The notes under the pieces are model-generated. The model ran no database searches, was not told the DNA's origin, and was given only the letters and a program-made list of their open reading frames with translations. Positions 13,952 through 28,900 of a stretch of DNA of 64,000 bases are shown piece after piece. Origin of the DNA: Brugia malayi (taxonomy: Eukaryota; Nematoda; Chromadorea; Rhabditida; Onchocercidae); the NCBI RefSeq assembly GCF_000002995.4, contig NW_025062477.1, forward strand, positions 11,008,649 through 11,072,648, given 5' to 3'. Each line of letters opens with the position of its first letter. Position 1 is the stretch's first letter. The position numbers and the translations under genes were made by a program.

Positions 13952-16900
13952 ATGCAAATGATTGATAAACTAATATCGCTAACGCGTGCATCTAACTGGG
14001 ATGAAGTGGAGCATATTCTGGTGGATTACTGGACACAGCAATGTCCACTTATTTGTGCACCAACCGAAGATCCATCATTTGATTTTAAAATCGATGACAA
14101 TACATTCAGTAAGTCTTTTTTTTTTTTTCTTTTTTCATCTAGTTATGATTATCATTTATCAGTTTGAGTATTAATGGATGATCGCTTGAGATAATTTTTT
14201 GTCACCTATTAATGTTGGATTATTTATGAGTTTGTTGTCTTATTATTTTAAATACTGATAAGTGATGAACGGTTTTTTTTGGCTTTTTACTCATTTGTAT
14301 TGATAAAGGAGTGTTATGTAAACAAATAGCTTTGTTATGCTACAATTATGCTTTTGGATTATTGCTTATACCGTACTCTTATCCGACGGAGTGGGAAAAG
14401 ATGGAGAAGATCAAGTGACCGAAAAAAAAAAACCAAGAAAAATCAGTTCCCAAAATTTTTTTAAATATGCGAATTTAATCTTTAAAATGCAACAGTTTAC
14501 TAAAAAAATGTCAAGGTAAATTTTGAAGCAACAATATGCTCAAAAAAGTTATTTAATAGTATCAGTTATTTTGAAAGTTGACAGGCTAGATGATCTGAAA
14601 TGCTCAGCTGTCAAATTTTTTGTTGTCTTCAGTTCTTTGCATTTGAATATTTTGAGGATTTTCGGAAATATAACTGATATTTACAAAATTTAAGTCCTGC
14701 AGTCAGTTAATGTGGAGATTAATCGATGCGGCTTTGGTAGTTTGAATAAATTGAACTTTCATTCTTTCGTTGCCTGGACTTTACACTACTTAATGTTTAG
14801 AATTTATTTTGCAAATATATTGCAACGAATGATGTATATAAAAACGAAAAAAAAAAAACGGATAACATAATTGTTTATAAAAAACATGATCCGGTCAATT
14901 TCTCTAAAAAAAAGATAACAATTGTTTTGTTAGCATGGTCCTTTTGAAAAATTGTCAGTTTTTTCTTCAAAAATTGGAAAAGCACCAATTCTTTGAAAAA
15001 AAAAAAGTAAATGGTTTATCTAATTAATATATTTTTTTCTTTGACACACATTACTTTATTATAGTTATTGCTTATCATTAAGAGTTTAAACTTCTAGAAA
15101 CTTTTCCTTATTTATTGGTATTTTTTTTTCAAATAAGATAATTTTACGATACTTAACATTTTTATAGAAACAATTCAACACGTTATTGCTTGTTGAAGTT
15201 TTTTTTTTTTTTTTTACACTGAAATATGTATTATAGAGTATGATTTCTTGTATGGAATGGAAATGTTTATATATATATATTTTAGACGAAAAATTACTTC
15301 ACCCTACTGCTTGTGCATATTGCTTGGATAAAAATGTTGGAACGGATTTAATGCCACTCAATGCATCATACGGGTCGAAATCAAGTGCAAATCGTCGAAG
15401 TGCTTACTGTGGACATGTTTTTAGAGGTGGAGAAGCAACATATTCATGCAAGTTCGTTAATTAAATACACTTTGAGTTTTTCTTTTTTTTTCAAATGAAA
15501 TATCACAAAATTTTTTTGTTTTAGTATGATAATATGAAGAAGAGAGCAAAAGTATGCTAGATATTTCCTGGACGTAAACTTATAATTTAAAATATTTTCA
15601 TGAATTGTGTTAGTTCTTTTTTTCTTTCAGAGAATGTGCTTGTGATCCTACATGCGTTATATGTTATCAGTGCTTTTTAAACTCTGCTCATAAATCACAC
15701 AAATACAGAGTAAGTTGATTTTTTGAATGCTTTCCAAAGAGATTAGATTTTCATTTCAGAATTCTCTACAGATGTAGTAAATTTCTTCTACCGATATATC
15801 GTATTTCTTTTCTGTATTTTACATAGTAAATAATAATTTTCACTTCATTTTACAATGTTAAAAATATTGTAAAATAAGTATTAAAAACAAAAATGAGTAC
15901 TTTTGAGATGTGTGCATCCAATGGAAATGGTTGTTGTGATTGTGGCGATGTAGAAGCTTGGAAAGAGCATCCAGCATGCAAATTACATGAAGTAGGACAA
16001 AATGAGGAACAGGATTCGGAGTAATTTATAACATTATTATTTCTCTTAAGTTTACTGCTAATATAGCGTTAAGTCCATTCAGTGGTTATGCTTATTCATC
16101 AGATTACTGATTTCAGAAGTAACATTGATTTTTTTTACTACATGGCACTATTAATTATGTAAAAATATGCTTTGATATACTATGCTCCAGCAAATGTCGG
16201 TTATAGTGATGCACTTTCCATAGATAAATCAGTTGAAGAAAGAAGTTATTAATGCAAATGATTTCTTTTTCTCGATTAACAATATGCTTATTTAATAGTG
16301 TATATCTCCTTTTTTTTTTCTTTTTAGGATAGCTGATGTACCAGCAGAAATTACAGAACAAGTAGAAACACGTATACGTTCACTGACACGTATTGTACTT
16401 CGATTTTCGATTGGAATTATCTGTTGGCTTGATGAAAACACATTGCCGACATTTCTAAAGTAGCTATTTCACTTTATCGAATTTTGATTTATATTTTCAT
16501 TTGTTTCTAACATTTAGTGTGCTTTTTTTTTTGCATTCAAAATTAACCTATAATGTAATCTCTTTATGCTTTATAACCTTGTTTCAGGGAGAGAGGAATA
16601 GATACCACTTTGCCGCTTTATCAGACTATTTTGTTAAATGATGAAACTCATACTTTTGACTCAGTCAGTTTTTTTTTTTTTTTCTTTTTTGATTCTAGTT
16701 CATTTAATTTAATCCTCTTAATGTTATTCCTAGAAGAGATTATTGTAGCATTTGTACCTTTCATCACAATGGAAGGTAATAAATGGAAGTGTTCAAGGAA
16801 GATGGAATTAGAAATGACAAGAATAGGAACAAATATTAAATATAAAGCCGTGATGTCTTGATAAAGAAGGAATATATTGTGAAAGATAAATTACTCCTTA

Positions 16901-19900
16901 ACTAAATTTAATTTAGAATTTCCTAAAATTAGAATAATTAAAAGCGGTTAAAATATTTAAAACAATGCAACGAAGAATCTAATCAATGTCTGTATGTTTG
17001 ATCTTGTGGTTTAGTGGAGATTGATTGGTTTATCAATCTCCAACTAAATATTGATTAAACTGATTAATGAATTTATGACTGGAACTATGAACTTTTTCAA
17101 AATTTAGGTTATTAATGCATAATTTCGCTTACCTCATAAGCGATACTTATGATAATTAATGTGAAAATTCTATTAAATTACTTATAAGCTATTATTATAG
17201 ATCGAATATTATTTTTATTGTAGGTAATCAGAGCATTAAATCTTTCTATACATTGCAATCATCCGCAAGCATTGCAATTAGCTACTGTAATTGATCGTGA
17301 AGGTCGTGCTTCTGTACGTAACGGTAATATTGATTACTGTATAAAGGCAAAAGATGAAATCCAGGTAAAACAAAATATTCTTTTACTTTTGTGCAAAAGA
17401 GTTTTTTAAGTTATAAAAAATGTATCTGACCATGAAGTATGATATAAAAAGTTGAGATAGTAAGCAAAGAAATATAGCACATCTATTTTTTTAAAGAATT
17501 AAATTGTATTGTTTTTGGTGTTTCAATTTTTGCTGAAATATTTCTGGGTTTCATAGCTTTCTTGCCTCTCTGAGATCGAATTTTGTTCGCAATAATTCTG
17601 GCACTAGATTTTATCGTTTGGAATGTGAAATGTAATCGAAATTTCCAGAAAGTAGCAAATATTTTGTTTTATTTCAGAGACGCACTCAGAGAGATTCAAA
17701 TCATCGAACGGAAAAGAGTGGCCCGTTAGATGTACGTGTTATTGATAGTCGATTTGTATCACTGCAAAATTTCGCCGTACGCCTAGTTGGATGGTTAACA
17801 AATCAAGCACGTCATTTGCGTAAGTGAATTATAATGTTACTACACAATTGCAACTTGAACTAGCTTATTGTGGAAGCAGTTTTGAAACTAAGTTTTTGAA
17901 GTTCAAGTTTATTGTTTCTAAAAGTGTTTCATTTTTTTTTTCCTGATTTCATTAGCTAAGTTCCATCATGCTTTTCACTAGTTGTCATATAAGGATAACC
18001 AAGACGAATTTACCTTAATGAGATTTTTTAAAATTCCATGGGGTTTGATCTAAATGCAAAGATTTACACGATTGCCTGTAAAATTGTTGTGATACGACTT
18101 TTTATCTTGCTTCAATGCTTCTTTTTTTGATTGAAAAATATTTTCTCTTTTTTTTTTTTTTTTCAGCAGCTTTAGCCCTTATGATGGGTGAAATATTATT
18201 AAATGAGAAAGTTGAATTGGAAGTAAGTGATAGTACGGGAGAAGTGGATCAAACACTTATGGCCCATATACTGAGATGTGATAGAGCGTTATGGAAAGGT
18301 TTCTTTTTTTATTTAATGAATATTTGGTAGTTTATGAACTTTACTGATTAAAGCGAGGTGAAATTAGATTAACAAATCTTTAGAAAATTATTTCTTCAGT
18401 TTATTGTTTTTAGAAATTGAATTATCGACATATTACTAGCAAAAACTGTTCTAATAATTTGATTTTTTGTTGCAAGAAATTTTCTAGGTGCAAGGATAGG
18501 TTTTCATCAAATGATTATGGCAACAGTATTGATGAATAGTGAGCAGAAAAAAGCTTTCTCAAGATTGTATATTCGTGTATGTTTTAGTTTTTTTTTTTTT
18601 TTTCTTTCGTAGAATATATTCATTTTTACATAAATTATATATAGTATAATGATATTCCTTGATTACGTTGCGGTGAATTTTAACAGTGGAAAGAGCGCCT
18701 ATGACTATGTTGTGTTCATTACACTTGATTACATATAGTTACGTATATATAAGTATAACATGCATTCGTTTTGCACGCAGCTTGCGTGCTATTTCATTAC
18801 CTATTTCATATTTTTTTTTTGGTATTTATATGTATATATTTTCGAAGAAATTTGTTTTACTGATTGGAAGTGATTTAATAGCAAGTATCTTTAAGTATTG
18901 CAAATTACTTATTGATTGAGGAAATTCAGCTTTATGTTTCAGTTGTACAAAAAAATATACGATGATTTCATTGATGATGATCATGATCAGTCTGTATCAG
19001 TCACTGTGTTGACTGTTCAGGTGAACTATTTAATTTGATTTTCTTTTGTTTTTGTGTAAAATATTTGGAAAATTATTGCTGGGTAAAGAAATATGAGTGA
19101 GAAGCAAGGAACAAATTAATACTTCGTTTTCAATACACTTCTCTTTGCTTTTTTTTTCGCCATCTTCCATTTTTCTATTCTCTATTGGAAATAAAAAATA
19201 TGTCCTAAAAATAGCACTGAGCAGGTAATTTTTGCTCTTCTTGAGACAGAATTGAATTATTTATTCTGTATTTTTTTTTTTGCTTATAGGTAATGATTTG
19301 AAATTTTACACTTCTTTTCAGATTTTTACCGTACCTACAATAGCACGCATGTTAATTGCTGAAGAATCAGTGCTCCAAATTGTACTCCATACATTGTCCA
19401 GTCATTGTAGAAAATATTTGAAAGGTATCAGTCATCTTCAAATTTTTAAAATTTTTTTTATTTCGTCGCATTCTTTTAGATTTGTGAAATGAAGGCAAGG
19501 AAAAAAAATGGAGAAATTAGGTCGGTTTTTCGACTAATTTGTAGTAGATTTCTTCAAATTATTATTTTAGCACCTAACAAAAGGAAATTTGATTTTTCTT
19601 CACGATCATATCCTCATACACTTCGGCGTGCTTTATATATGCTCTGTGATCTGAGGTAAGAACAATTGATGAAAGTTTTTGTTAAACCATGATTATCTTT
19701 TTGAGTAGAAAAAATCTTTATTGCAGTTAATTAATTGAAAGGCCACCATATGCGTTCGTTAAGCAAATCTAACATGTAATATCAAAAGAGATTACTTTTT
19801 ACGTAAGGCAATTCTGTAAATTTATACAGGTAGCTATCCTATGCATTATCCTTACTGATGCAGCTTTTTTTTTTTTTCTAACAGGAATTGTTGTTTGATA

Positions 19901-22900
19901 AATGCAATAAGCAAGTACTGAACAAAAAATTTAAAGAAATCTTTCATAGATATCTGTTGTCTGTGATTCCGTCACAACAAGATTGGACACCTCAACTACG
20001 TGAAAATTTTCTTTCTGGATGTTCCTCCCTTATACGGTTTCTTTCATTTATGCAGGTAATCGCTTAATTTTGCCTGTACTTTGTTAGGAAGTCACAAATA
20101 AATGGTGCGCCAAAAATATTTTTGAACGTTGTTGTTAATAATGCTATTTTAAGATGACTACTAATTTTATATCTAAAATAGATTGTTTTTCTTTTGTTAT
20201 TGGTGAATCAATGTTGCAATTTAATAAATTGTAGGGTATGGACGAAGTTCGTCGTCAAACTGCAGAACATCAAGTTTGGGAGCAGGAATGGGAGACTGCT
20301 TTTAATATTCAAATCAAATTACAACATGTCCTTGCACTTGTTATATGTTGGTGTAATTCGGATGTAAGCATGCTTCTTGTATAGTCTTTCTCCATGTCTA
20401 GCTGAATAAATATGCCAGTAGTAATACTTTGAAAGTTTGAGTGCAGTAGTAATTTGAAAAAACTTAGGTCAATAATAATTTGAAAAGTTTTATTTAATAA
20501 TTTATGTTTTCCGGTGCAGGAATTTGTTCATAGTCGTCTTATGAGTCAACTTATCGACGAGCTGGAAGCGGTAGCTAGTCACAGTCCTGACTTTGCAAAT
20601 AAAATTGTCGTAGAAGGTTAACTATTATTTCTTGTATTTAATGCTAAAATTTATGCATTAATTTTTTTCTAGAATTTTTGCAATTTTTAAATTTAAATCT
20701 TCTGGGATTACAGTTGAAAGTCGTGCTACTAAAATTGGATAATCTTTAGATTGTAACTGGAAAGGACTTCTAGAGTACTATTCGCAAAATCATGATGATA
20801 TACTTTTTAGAACACTATATGGAAGTTCTCAGTCGAAGATGAAGTTTCTAAAATTTCAGTTTTGTTTCAGAAATAATCTATCTTTGAAACCTGTTTCAGT
20901 GAATGGCATGAAAGCAACTTCCATACCGTTTGATTTGTCCTATGGTTCATTGTCAGTGCATCAACCTTTTTGGCGACTTCTAGCAGGTTTATTTATTGCA
21001 GAGCAGACATTGCTTCAAAAAATTTGTGTTAGGGATGAAGCAGAAAAAGTTCCTGAAGGAATGATCAACCTGAAAGGGAAGCGCGCACTTCTAATGGAAA
21101 TGCCATTACGGTAATTCATCCGTTTATCGATTCATCTATTTTACTGTAATATGCTTAAAATTCCAGACATAACTGATTTACAGTAAATCGAAAAGAACGA
21201 AAGAAATAATTGATAGTTGATTTTATCATTTTTTTTCCTCTTCGTTATTCACATATTGAGCATAAAATAATTTGAAAACATCGGCATGATAAGTTTTAAG
21301 ATTTTTAATTTGCTTTAAATTTTTATTAAATTTGAAATGTCAATGCTGAAGAATTTGATTTTAATTTACGAATAGCTTTCAGGATTTTTGTACTATGTTC
21401 GCAGTCACAGGCGCAAATGTGGCGAAGAAATGGTTTTTCGTTGGTAAATCAGGTATTCATATCTATTTTATTTTTATTATTTTCCCATTTTTTTCTCATA
21501 AAAATTTTTTACATATCAAGTCCAGCTGCAGTTTTGTGAAATGTTTGAAACCATTTTATAATAAATATTTCATGCATGCCTCTCTACATTAAACTTGTTA
21601 TTTTGCTGACAATTATTCTTATTTTGCACATACATAAAACTCTAATTTCTAATTGTCGTATGTAAAATTTGGCCTAATGTCTGTTTTCGAATTATTTTTG
21701 AACTTTTTTTGCTTATAAAATTTGTTTTTCAGATTCACAACTATTCTGCACCGACTTGTCGTGCTGAAATGTTTGATAGGGATATTTTGATGTTGCAGGC
21801 AAGTTTAAAATATTCTGACCGTTAGAGAAAGTAAATTTAAATTTTAGAAGTGATCTTGGTCTTAAAGCATTATCATCGTGGACTTTTTTTTTGTTCCCAT
21901 TATATGAGACTGATTCATGAATTTAAGTACTTATTTACTGAATCTTTTTCACTCACATTTTAATACAGCTTTTCCTCGAAAATTCTTTATTAGCTTGATT
22001 GAGTCCAAAAATTGAATAAACTAAATGTCAGTTGGAACTACATGTGTAATTTTTCTTCATTTTAATACACTGCTATATCAAAAATTCAGCTTCATAATCG
22101 GAGAAACAGCGTGTAAAAAACCCTTCATTAGAAAATGATGATTTTGATTAGTTGATGTCTTCTTGATAAGTTAAATTTCAGGTTTGCGCTGCATTGACAC
22201 CACCTGATACGTTCATTATAAGGGTTCTGCACCGTTTTGGCTTACGAGTTTGGGCTGAAACAAATTTTGAGGAAATTCGCGCAGCTTTTAGCAATGTAGC
22301 ATCTGATGATTTAAGCAAATGTACAGTTACATTAGCTGAAGAAATGCTCCATTTACTCATCATTATTATTGGTTAGTTTTTATTCATGTTCATATCTACC
22401 TACCTTCTTATGCGAGTTTTTTAAAGGATTATTGGTAAGTGTACAGATGTCTCATTTCCTTTTATAGTGCCACATATCATTTTATATTATCTTGGCTCAT
22501 TTCTTCAGCTATTTTCAGTTATATTAACGAGCCTGGTTCTTTTTTACTACCTTGTTTGTCATTTTTTTTTTTCGTCAATAATTCTTTTTTAGTTATTTGA
22601 TGAAATTAAAATGAGAATGTCATTGTAGGAGAGCGTTACTTGCCAGGTGTTGGAAAGTCAACAATAAAAACATTACTGAGGCGTGAAGTTCTCCATGTTC
22701 TTGCTACAAAACCAACACCTTTCAGTAAGGTAATATAGTAATCTTTTTATCAGTAAATATGCTCAGAATAAGCTTTATTTTATTTAAAGATTCAACGTGC
22801 AATGCCGGTAAATCTACTTTTTGCTGACCTTTCTGTGGAAGAAGCTGTCAAAAGTGTAGGAGACTTCAGGTATATTTCTGTTACACTTTCCATTATTATT

Positions 22901-25900
22901 TCAAACTGTTTTACCTAATCCTCTCTTCTAGAAAACATTCTTGCAGTTTTTCAGATTTTCTCTGATCTAATAACATATCTTTTTGTCTTACTTCATCAGA
23001 GTTACCATTTAATAAAAATCTTATTTAATTTAACTGTGAAACTTTTTATAGAAAACCAACGAAAACATCGCCGGGTATTTTCCTATTAAAAGATAGTGCA
23101 AGAAGTGAATACAATGCGTTCTTTTATCACTATTCAAAAACAGATGTTTCAAATGCTGAACAGTACCGACAAAAATGCACTAATAAAGCGCTCAAAAAGT
23201 ATGCCAAAATTTTTCAAAAGTATTAATATTTAATTACTTCAAAATTGCACCAATTTTGAAAATTATTAGACAAATTATATATAGGGAAATAAATAAACTC
23301 AAAGTAATTTAATTATTTATTTAATTTAAAAATCATGAATTAATGGTTTTTGTCTACAGAGAAGCAGTAGTAGCAGCACCACCGATGCCACCACAATTTG
23401 AATCGTTTTTTGCGCCTATCATAAATCTTTTGCGCAGTAAAATGATGATGCAACTGATACGTATCGTTCTTGATAGGACAGCAAGAAGAAGTCGCTATTC
23501 AAGTGATGGCTTATTGCATCGAGTAAGTTCACATAAATGATTTTTCTTTCCTTATATGTATATGATAGCATGGCGATAAGTCAGTGTTTTTTAGGTATGT
23601 GCTGCTATCAAATGATTTGACAATTATTATATTCTTAACCGTTTATTCATTTCTAAAAATTTTCATTTAGAAAATGTTTAATAAGTCGTTTCTGTTATCA
23701 TAGTTGAAATTTCTTCTCAAAAAATTTTATTCTTGTTTATTGCTTTTTGAATTTGAGATAATGCTGATGAGATAATGCTTTGATATCAAAGTGGTTTTTC
23801 AAATTTGCAATGTGAAAATAGTCATAATTCTTGACAGCTGGAATTTTTTAAGAAACTTCATTGCTGAAAATTTTGAAATTTCTAACCGTCTTTCAGATAC
23901 TTTTTTTGGTTGGAATGGGTCTTAATGAACAGACCATAAACAGTAACTTTGACTTCATCGGTTGTGCTGAGGAGGCTAATATATTTACATTGATGAAGAA
24001 CTTAAATGGAAAACCTGAATCAGAACCGCATGCTGATCTTCTGGGATATTTGCTTCAGGTTAGTTATTATTTTTATTCATTTTATGTAAAATTCTATCCA
24101 TTATATGGCTGAAGAGTAAAGTGAGGAACGTTCCAGAAAATTTGTTGAAATCCGAAATAGTTTGATAGTTTAGTGATATCTATTTATTTATCATCTTTAT
24201 AGAAATAATTACTGGGTGGTCTTATTATTTTCATGGCGCTATTTTAGCTTCTATCACTTATCGTGGATACAATATAATAAAATAAATTCTTTTATATCCT
24301 AAGAAGAGTATAACTCCGTGTTATGATATGTAAGGCAAAAAAGTACTCCGAATTGTATTAATCAAAATTCTTTGCATATCATTGTTGAGATTGAAATTTT
24401 ATTGAATGCAAAAGTTGAATTTATAATCTGGGCTGAAAAATTCTAAGTGATTTTCTAAGTGATAAATGATGTAAAAACTGAGATCCTCATAAAAATTTAT
24501 TTTATGGAAAAACTTTTAACAAACTGTTTAGCGTTATGAGAAGACAAAATCGGAGAGCAAAGAAGCTGTTATACAGCCAGGATTGAAAGCTCCAGATGCA
24601 TCAGAATCAGAAATTAAAGCCAAAAAAGCGGCGATTGCTGCTAAGAAACGAAAACAAGCAATGGATCAGGTAAATTATGTCTTTTGTGGGAAAAAATTCT
24701 AATTTTAATTCTCACTTATTTTCTTAACTTTGATAATTGCAGATGAGTCGACTACAGAAGCAATTTGTGACACAAAATCAGGATTTGCTTGGAAAGGAGT
24801 TTCTTGAGGGAAAAGGACCTCAGAAACATGATGATGATGAGGAACCATTGGGGTAGATGTTCCTCTAAATTTCTTTTCGACTGGAATTGAAAATCTTGTT
24901 AATTCATGTTTTTTGGTTTTTATATTTTTCCAGGAAAAAATTAGTTGAAGAACATACTGAATTCTTTCATGCAAAAAAATATTGTCCTATAGCATTATTT
25001 TATTGTCATAATATTTCTATCATTGTTTAGGATTTTACCACATGGTAGCGGTTTTCCCATTTGTTTGGGCATTGACCGAAGTATTGCAAAATGTGACAGT
25101 TGTCGTCGAGTTACATGTATTCTATGCCAAGAAGATGAAGATATTACAGCAGATGGTCAGGCGTTAGTATGTGCTGCATTTATGCAAAAGTAAGTGTATC
25201 GAAATCTGCATGTTTTTACGATACATGTCAAATCATTTATTCAGAGGTCATTTTTACGACGCATATCATTAAGAACTTTATTGTTAATGGTTTTTCTGAA
25301 ATATTAGCTTCCTTATAATTTCATTAATTTTTTTAACTTATCATAAACCATAAGCTATTAATCATATTCGTGCCTTTAGCAACAACTTTAAATTTGTTTT
25401 GTTATCAGTAATAGCTTGAACTGAAGATTTTTTTCGATTACCTCAACAAAATTTCAATTCCATGTTTTCAGATCATCATTATTTGCAAAACTTAAACAGG
25501 AAGAAGAAGCTGCATCAGAGTTGTCTAAAGTATTTGTATCTGTTTCCCTTCGAAATGGCCTTGGATCCTCAACATGTGGTCATGTGATGCACTTTAATTG
25601 CTATAAAAAGTAGAGATTTTATTTTGTTTATAATATCATAATAGACATTACAATTTTAATTTATAGTGCTTTACCAACTGCTATATGTGCTGTGGACTAA
25701 AGGCATCCTAAAAAAAAAAAAAAAAAAAAATGGGAAATAAAGTTGTGAAAAACAATTCGCAACTTATTCACTTATAAAATCTACTATTTTAAGCTACTAA
25801 TAAATTCATTATCATAGGTAATGAATCTTTTACTTTTACGACTATATTTTCTAGGTTTTCTGATTTACTGAAAGATCGTGATCGTGGCCGTAATCCACAA

Positions 25901-28900
25901 CTCATGGCATTCAATCCGCGTGTGCTTGATATTAATTCTGGTGAATATTTGTGTCCGCTGTGTAAACGTCTAAGCAATACGATTCTACCAATTCTACCTC
26001 CTCTTGCGCAAGTTTTTGACGACAGGTATACAAATGTTAACCTTTTGTATAATAAATCTTTGTAACTTTCATCTTTTATATCTATCAGCATTTTCGAGAT
26101 GGATATTGTATCAAATTTATCACGGTCACTTTCTCCAGGTAATGATATTTTACCCAAATTCTTTAAATATTGTTTTCATACATTTTTTCTTAAATTTGAA
26201 ATGTTTTAGTTATCTTTATATTCAATACCTATAATTATTTTCAAGTATATTGTAGAATTGCTACTAAAGAAAAGCACATCGAATTTGAAGACTGGATAAA
26301 CCATTTCGTTGGACTTTTTGATAGCTCGATCAATAATGACAAATCATTCAAAGGTCATAGCAAGAAGAGGTTTGCGCTGTTTCCATTTTTTTTTTCTTAA
26401 CATCATATTATAAATAAATTAAAGAGTTCCAATCAAATTTTAAAGGAAAATGAAATTTAGATCGCATTCAGAACGATCGTTAATGGAATTAGTTAGTCGA
26501 GAAGCTGAAACTGGAAATGCATTATCAGCATCGGTTCCCTCAACATCTGCCATGTCCTTTATGATGGAAATGAATCCAGTTGTTCATCCAAGTAGGACTC
26601 TAAATGCTTTTTTTTTTTTTTTTGTAATAAATTATTTAAGGCGCTATTATGTTGTACTTTTTGTTACTATCTGATCTCTTCTGATAGAAGAAATGTAATG
26701 GTTAATTATAAAGTATTACATTATTTTGATTTCAAAGATGGAATTTAAACAAATACAAGATATTAATAAGTGAACGATTATTTCTAGCAAATATAGATTA
26801 TTAGTATTTTTTTAGGTAGGAAGCAAGCTGTATATGTTGAAATGAAAGATAAATTATAATTTCTAGAACCGGATGAAATCATGGAAGTAGATGACAACGA
26901 AGAAAGAACGTTGAAGACAGCTGTGAAAAGGCAAAGTGGCCCTGATGGACGTTTCTTTTCAATTTTTACGTCCATTCCGGATGTAATGCATAAAATCAAA
27001 GATATGCTTATTCAACCGGAAAAGCAGCAAAGTGATAGGTGTGATATTTTTAATATTTCAACAAATCTTCATTTCCTTCTCTTGAAATTATAGCTTGCAT
27101 AAAAAATGAAAGATGTAGAGAATCAATTCATAAGCAGCTGAGGCCATGAGAAGAAAAAATTTTGTTGCTCGGAGGAAATGTATAACTAAATATTTTGTTT
27201 AAATTCAATATTCATTAAAAATAATTTTCAGTGCACGCACACATTTTTCACCAGTAATTTGGGATATGATACACTTTTTCCTCAAGCAAACTAATTTGGT
27301 TAGATTTCAATCAAAAGAGCTTCTATTATATCTCTGTATTTTATATTGTTAGTTGCATTTAAAAGTGCTAGAAGTGTGATTAACTTTGTCTTTAATCCTA
27401 TTAATGTCATTTGTTATTTAAACATTTGCTATAATTATATAAATGTATTCAGTGATCTGAAAAATTTGCAGCATTTGCAAAATGACGGTACTACCAGTTA
27501 TTTTAATGAAGAAATTATGGAAGCTATTTTCACGTTCCAATCTGCTGCATTTTCACTTCGTTCAATTGCAACAGTACTTCGTCGTGGTGGCAAGCCATTA
27601 TTTGGAGCGTGGAATGCTAGACAGGTTGTTTCTAAATGTTACGTGAAGTGAAATTTTTCATTAGCAATGATGGTTTAATGTTTTATCTATCTCATTATAT
27701 ATATATTGTAAATCTGAAAGGTGCAAAGTAATGTGCAAAAAAAAAAAAAAAAACGAACTAATATATAATATAGTTGTATTATTTTCATGTCCACCAGTTC
27801 TTTATCATGAAATTTTGAAAACTAGCTTAATTACGTAACTTAAAAATTAGCTTAAAATGTTTTAAGTGCTAATTAAGCGCTAACTGACTCTAATTAATCA
27901 GTAAATTAACTTATCCAACATTCTGATATAAATATCAAAAGTCATTTTCAGCGTGAGTGCATATATGCATTATCACGAAGTTGTGCGGTAGCGACAATGA
28001 AATGTCATTCATCATACTATTACCTACGATTTCTTCTACTTCAATTATTATCGCCACTTCTGTCGCATAAAGCAATTACTGATCAGAATGCCACAGTAAA
28101 TTCTGGTACAGATTCAAGTTGTCTCACTGATCAGTCATCAGTAAAAGCATTGGAAGCAAAAAAGAAAACAGAGATTCATCTACCAGAAGGAGTGGATCTT
28201 AATAATATGGTATGTTTATTTTATTTCCAAAAAAAAAGAACCTAAACTATTTCAAGAAATGTTTGCTTCTTGATTAAAATTTTATCACTTCAGCTCATGC
28301 TAATGAAAGCCAGGTAATCTGACCATGACTAGTTTTATCTTTCAATGTCTTTTGTCAGTGAGCAATTTGCAGCTAACTCTAATATACTTGTAAGCTATTA
28401 TAAATATTATAATGAATAACTGAATATGGTAGTTGTCTTGAAAGTATCAATATCAGTTAATTGATAACAGGTTTTTTTTTCAGTCTCAACTAGAATTTGC
28501 AGTAGCTGTTCTGATGTCAGAAGATATTAAAAAGCCAATAAATATCCTTGCAATCGATATGCTTTCACTTGCAGTAAGTGTTCTAATTAAATTTTGCACT
28601 TAGAATTATTGTGCTTTAAAAATTTGTTTTGAAATTGAGTGTTAAAGGTTGAAATGGCAATGTGTGAAGGTTGGGAACCAATGAATAAAAATGGTAAAGC
28701 TATAAATAATAAAGAAGGATTTGTTACATTCCCGCATGGTTCAGAGAATGAACAGTATGCTATTCGACTGGCACTTATTGGACATTTATATCAAGTATGC
28801 ATTCATGCATTCATATTTAGTACAATTTTGATATTATATTAATTATCATGTTGTCCTTTCTACCATACAAAACTTATCATCGACTATTGATAAAGTGCTT

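Noticed and set aside
15237..15285. UBR exon 2 starting at 15237
   Set aside because: That acceptor puts the conserved HPTACAYC segment out of frame; the acceptor ending at 15285 keeps it.
19885..19949. UBR exon start at the acceptor before GAATTGTTG (19885)
   Set aside because: Phase does not fit the preceding exon and leads to a stop. Starting at 19950 restores [10 protein letters not shown], which matches human DLKYILISKP.
22178..22363. Minus-strand ORF opposite UBR exon 20
   Set aside because: Shadow of a real exon on the plus strand.
24934..25020. Apparent UBR exon reading [16 protein letters not shown]
   Set aside because: It starts at a good acceptor and in phase but has no usable donor, and joining 24852 directly to 25031 keeps the frame and reaches the conserved RING region.
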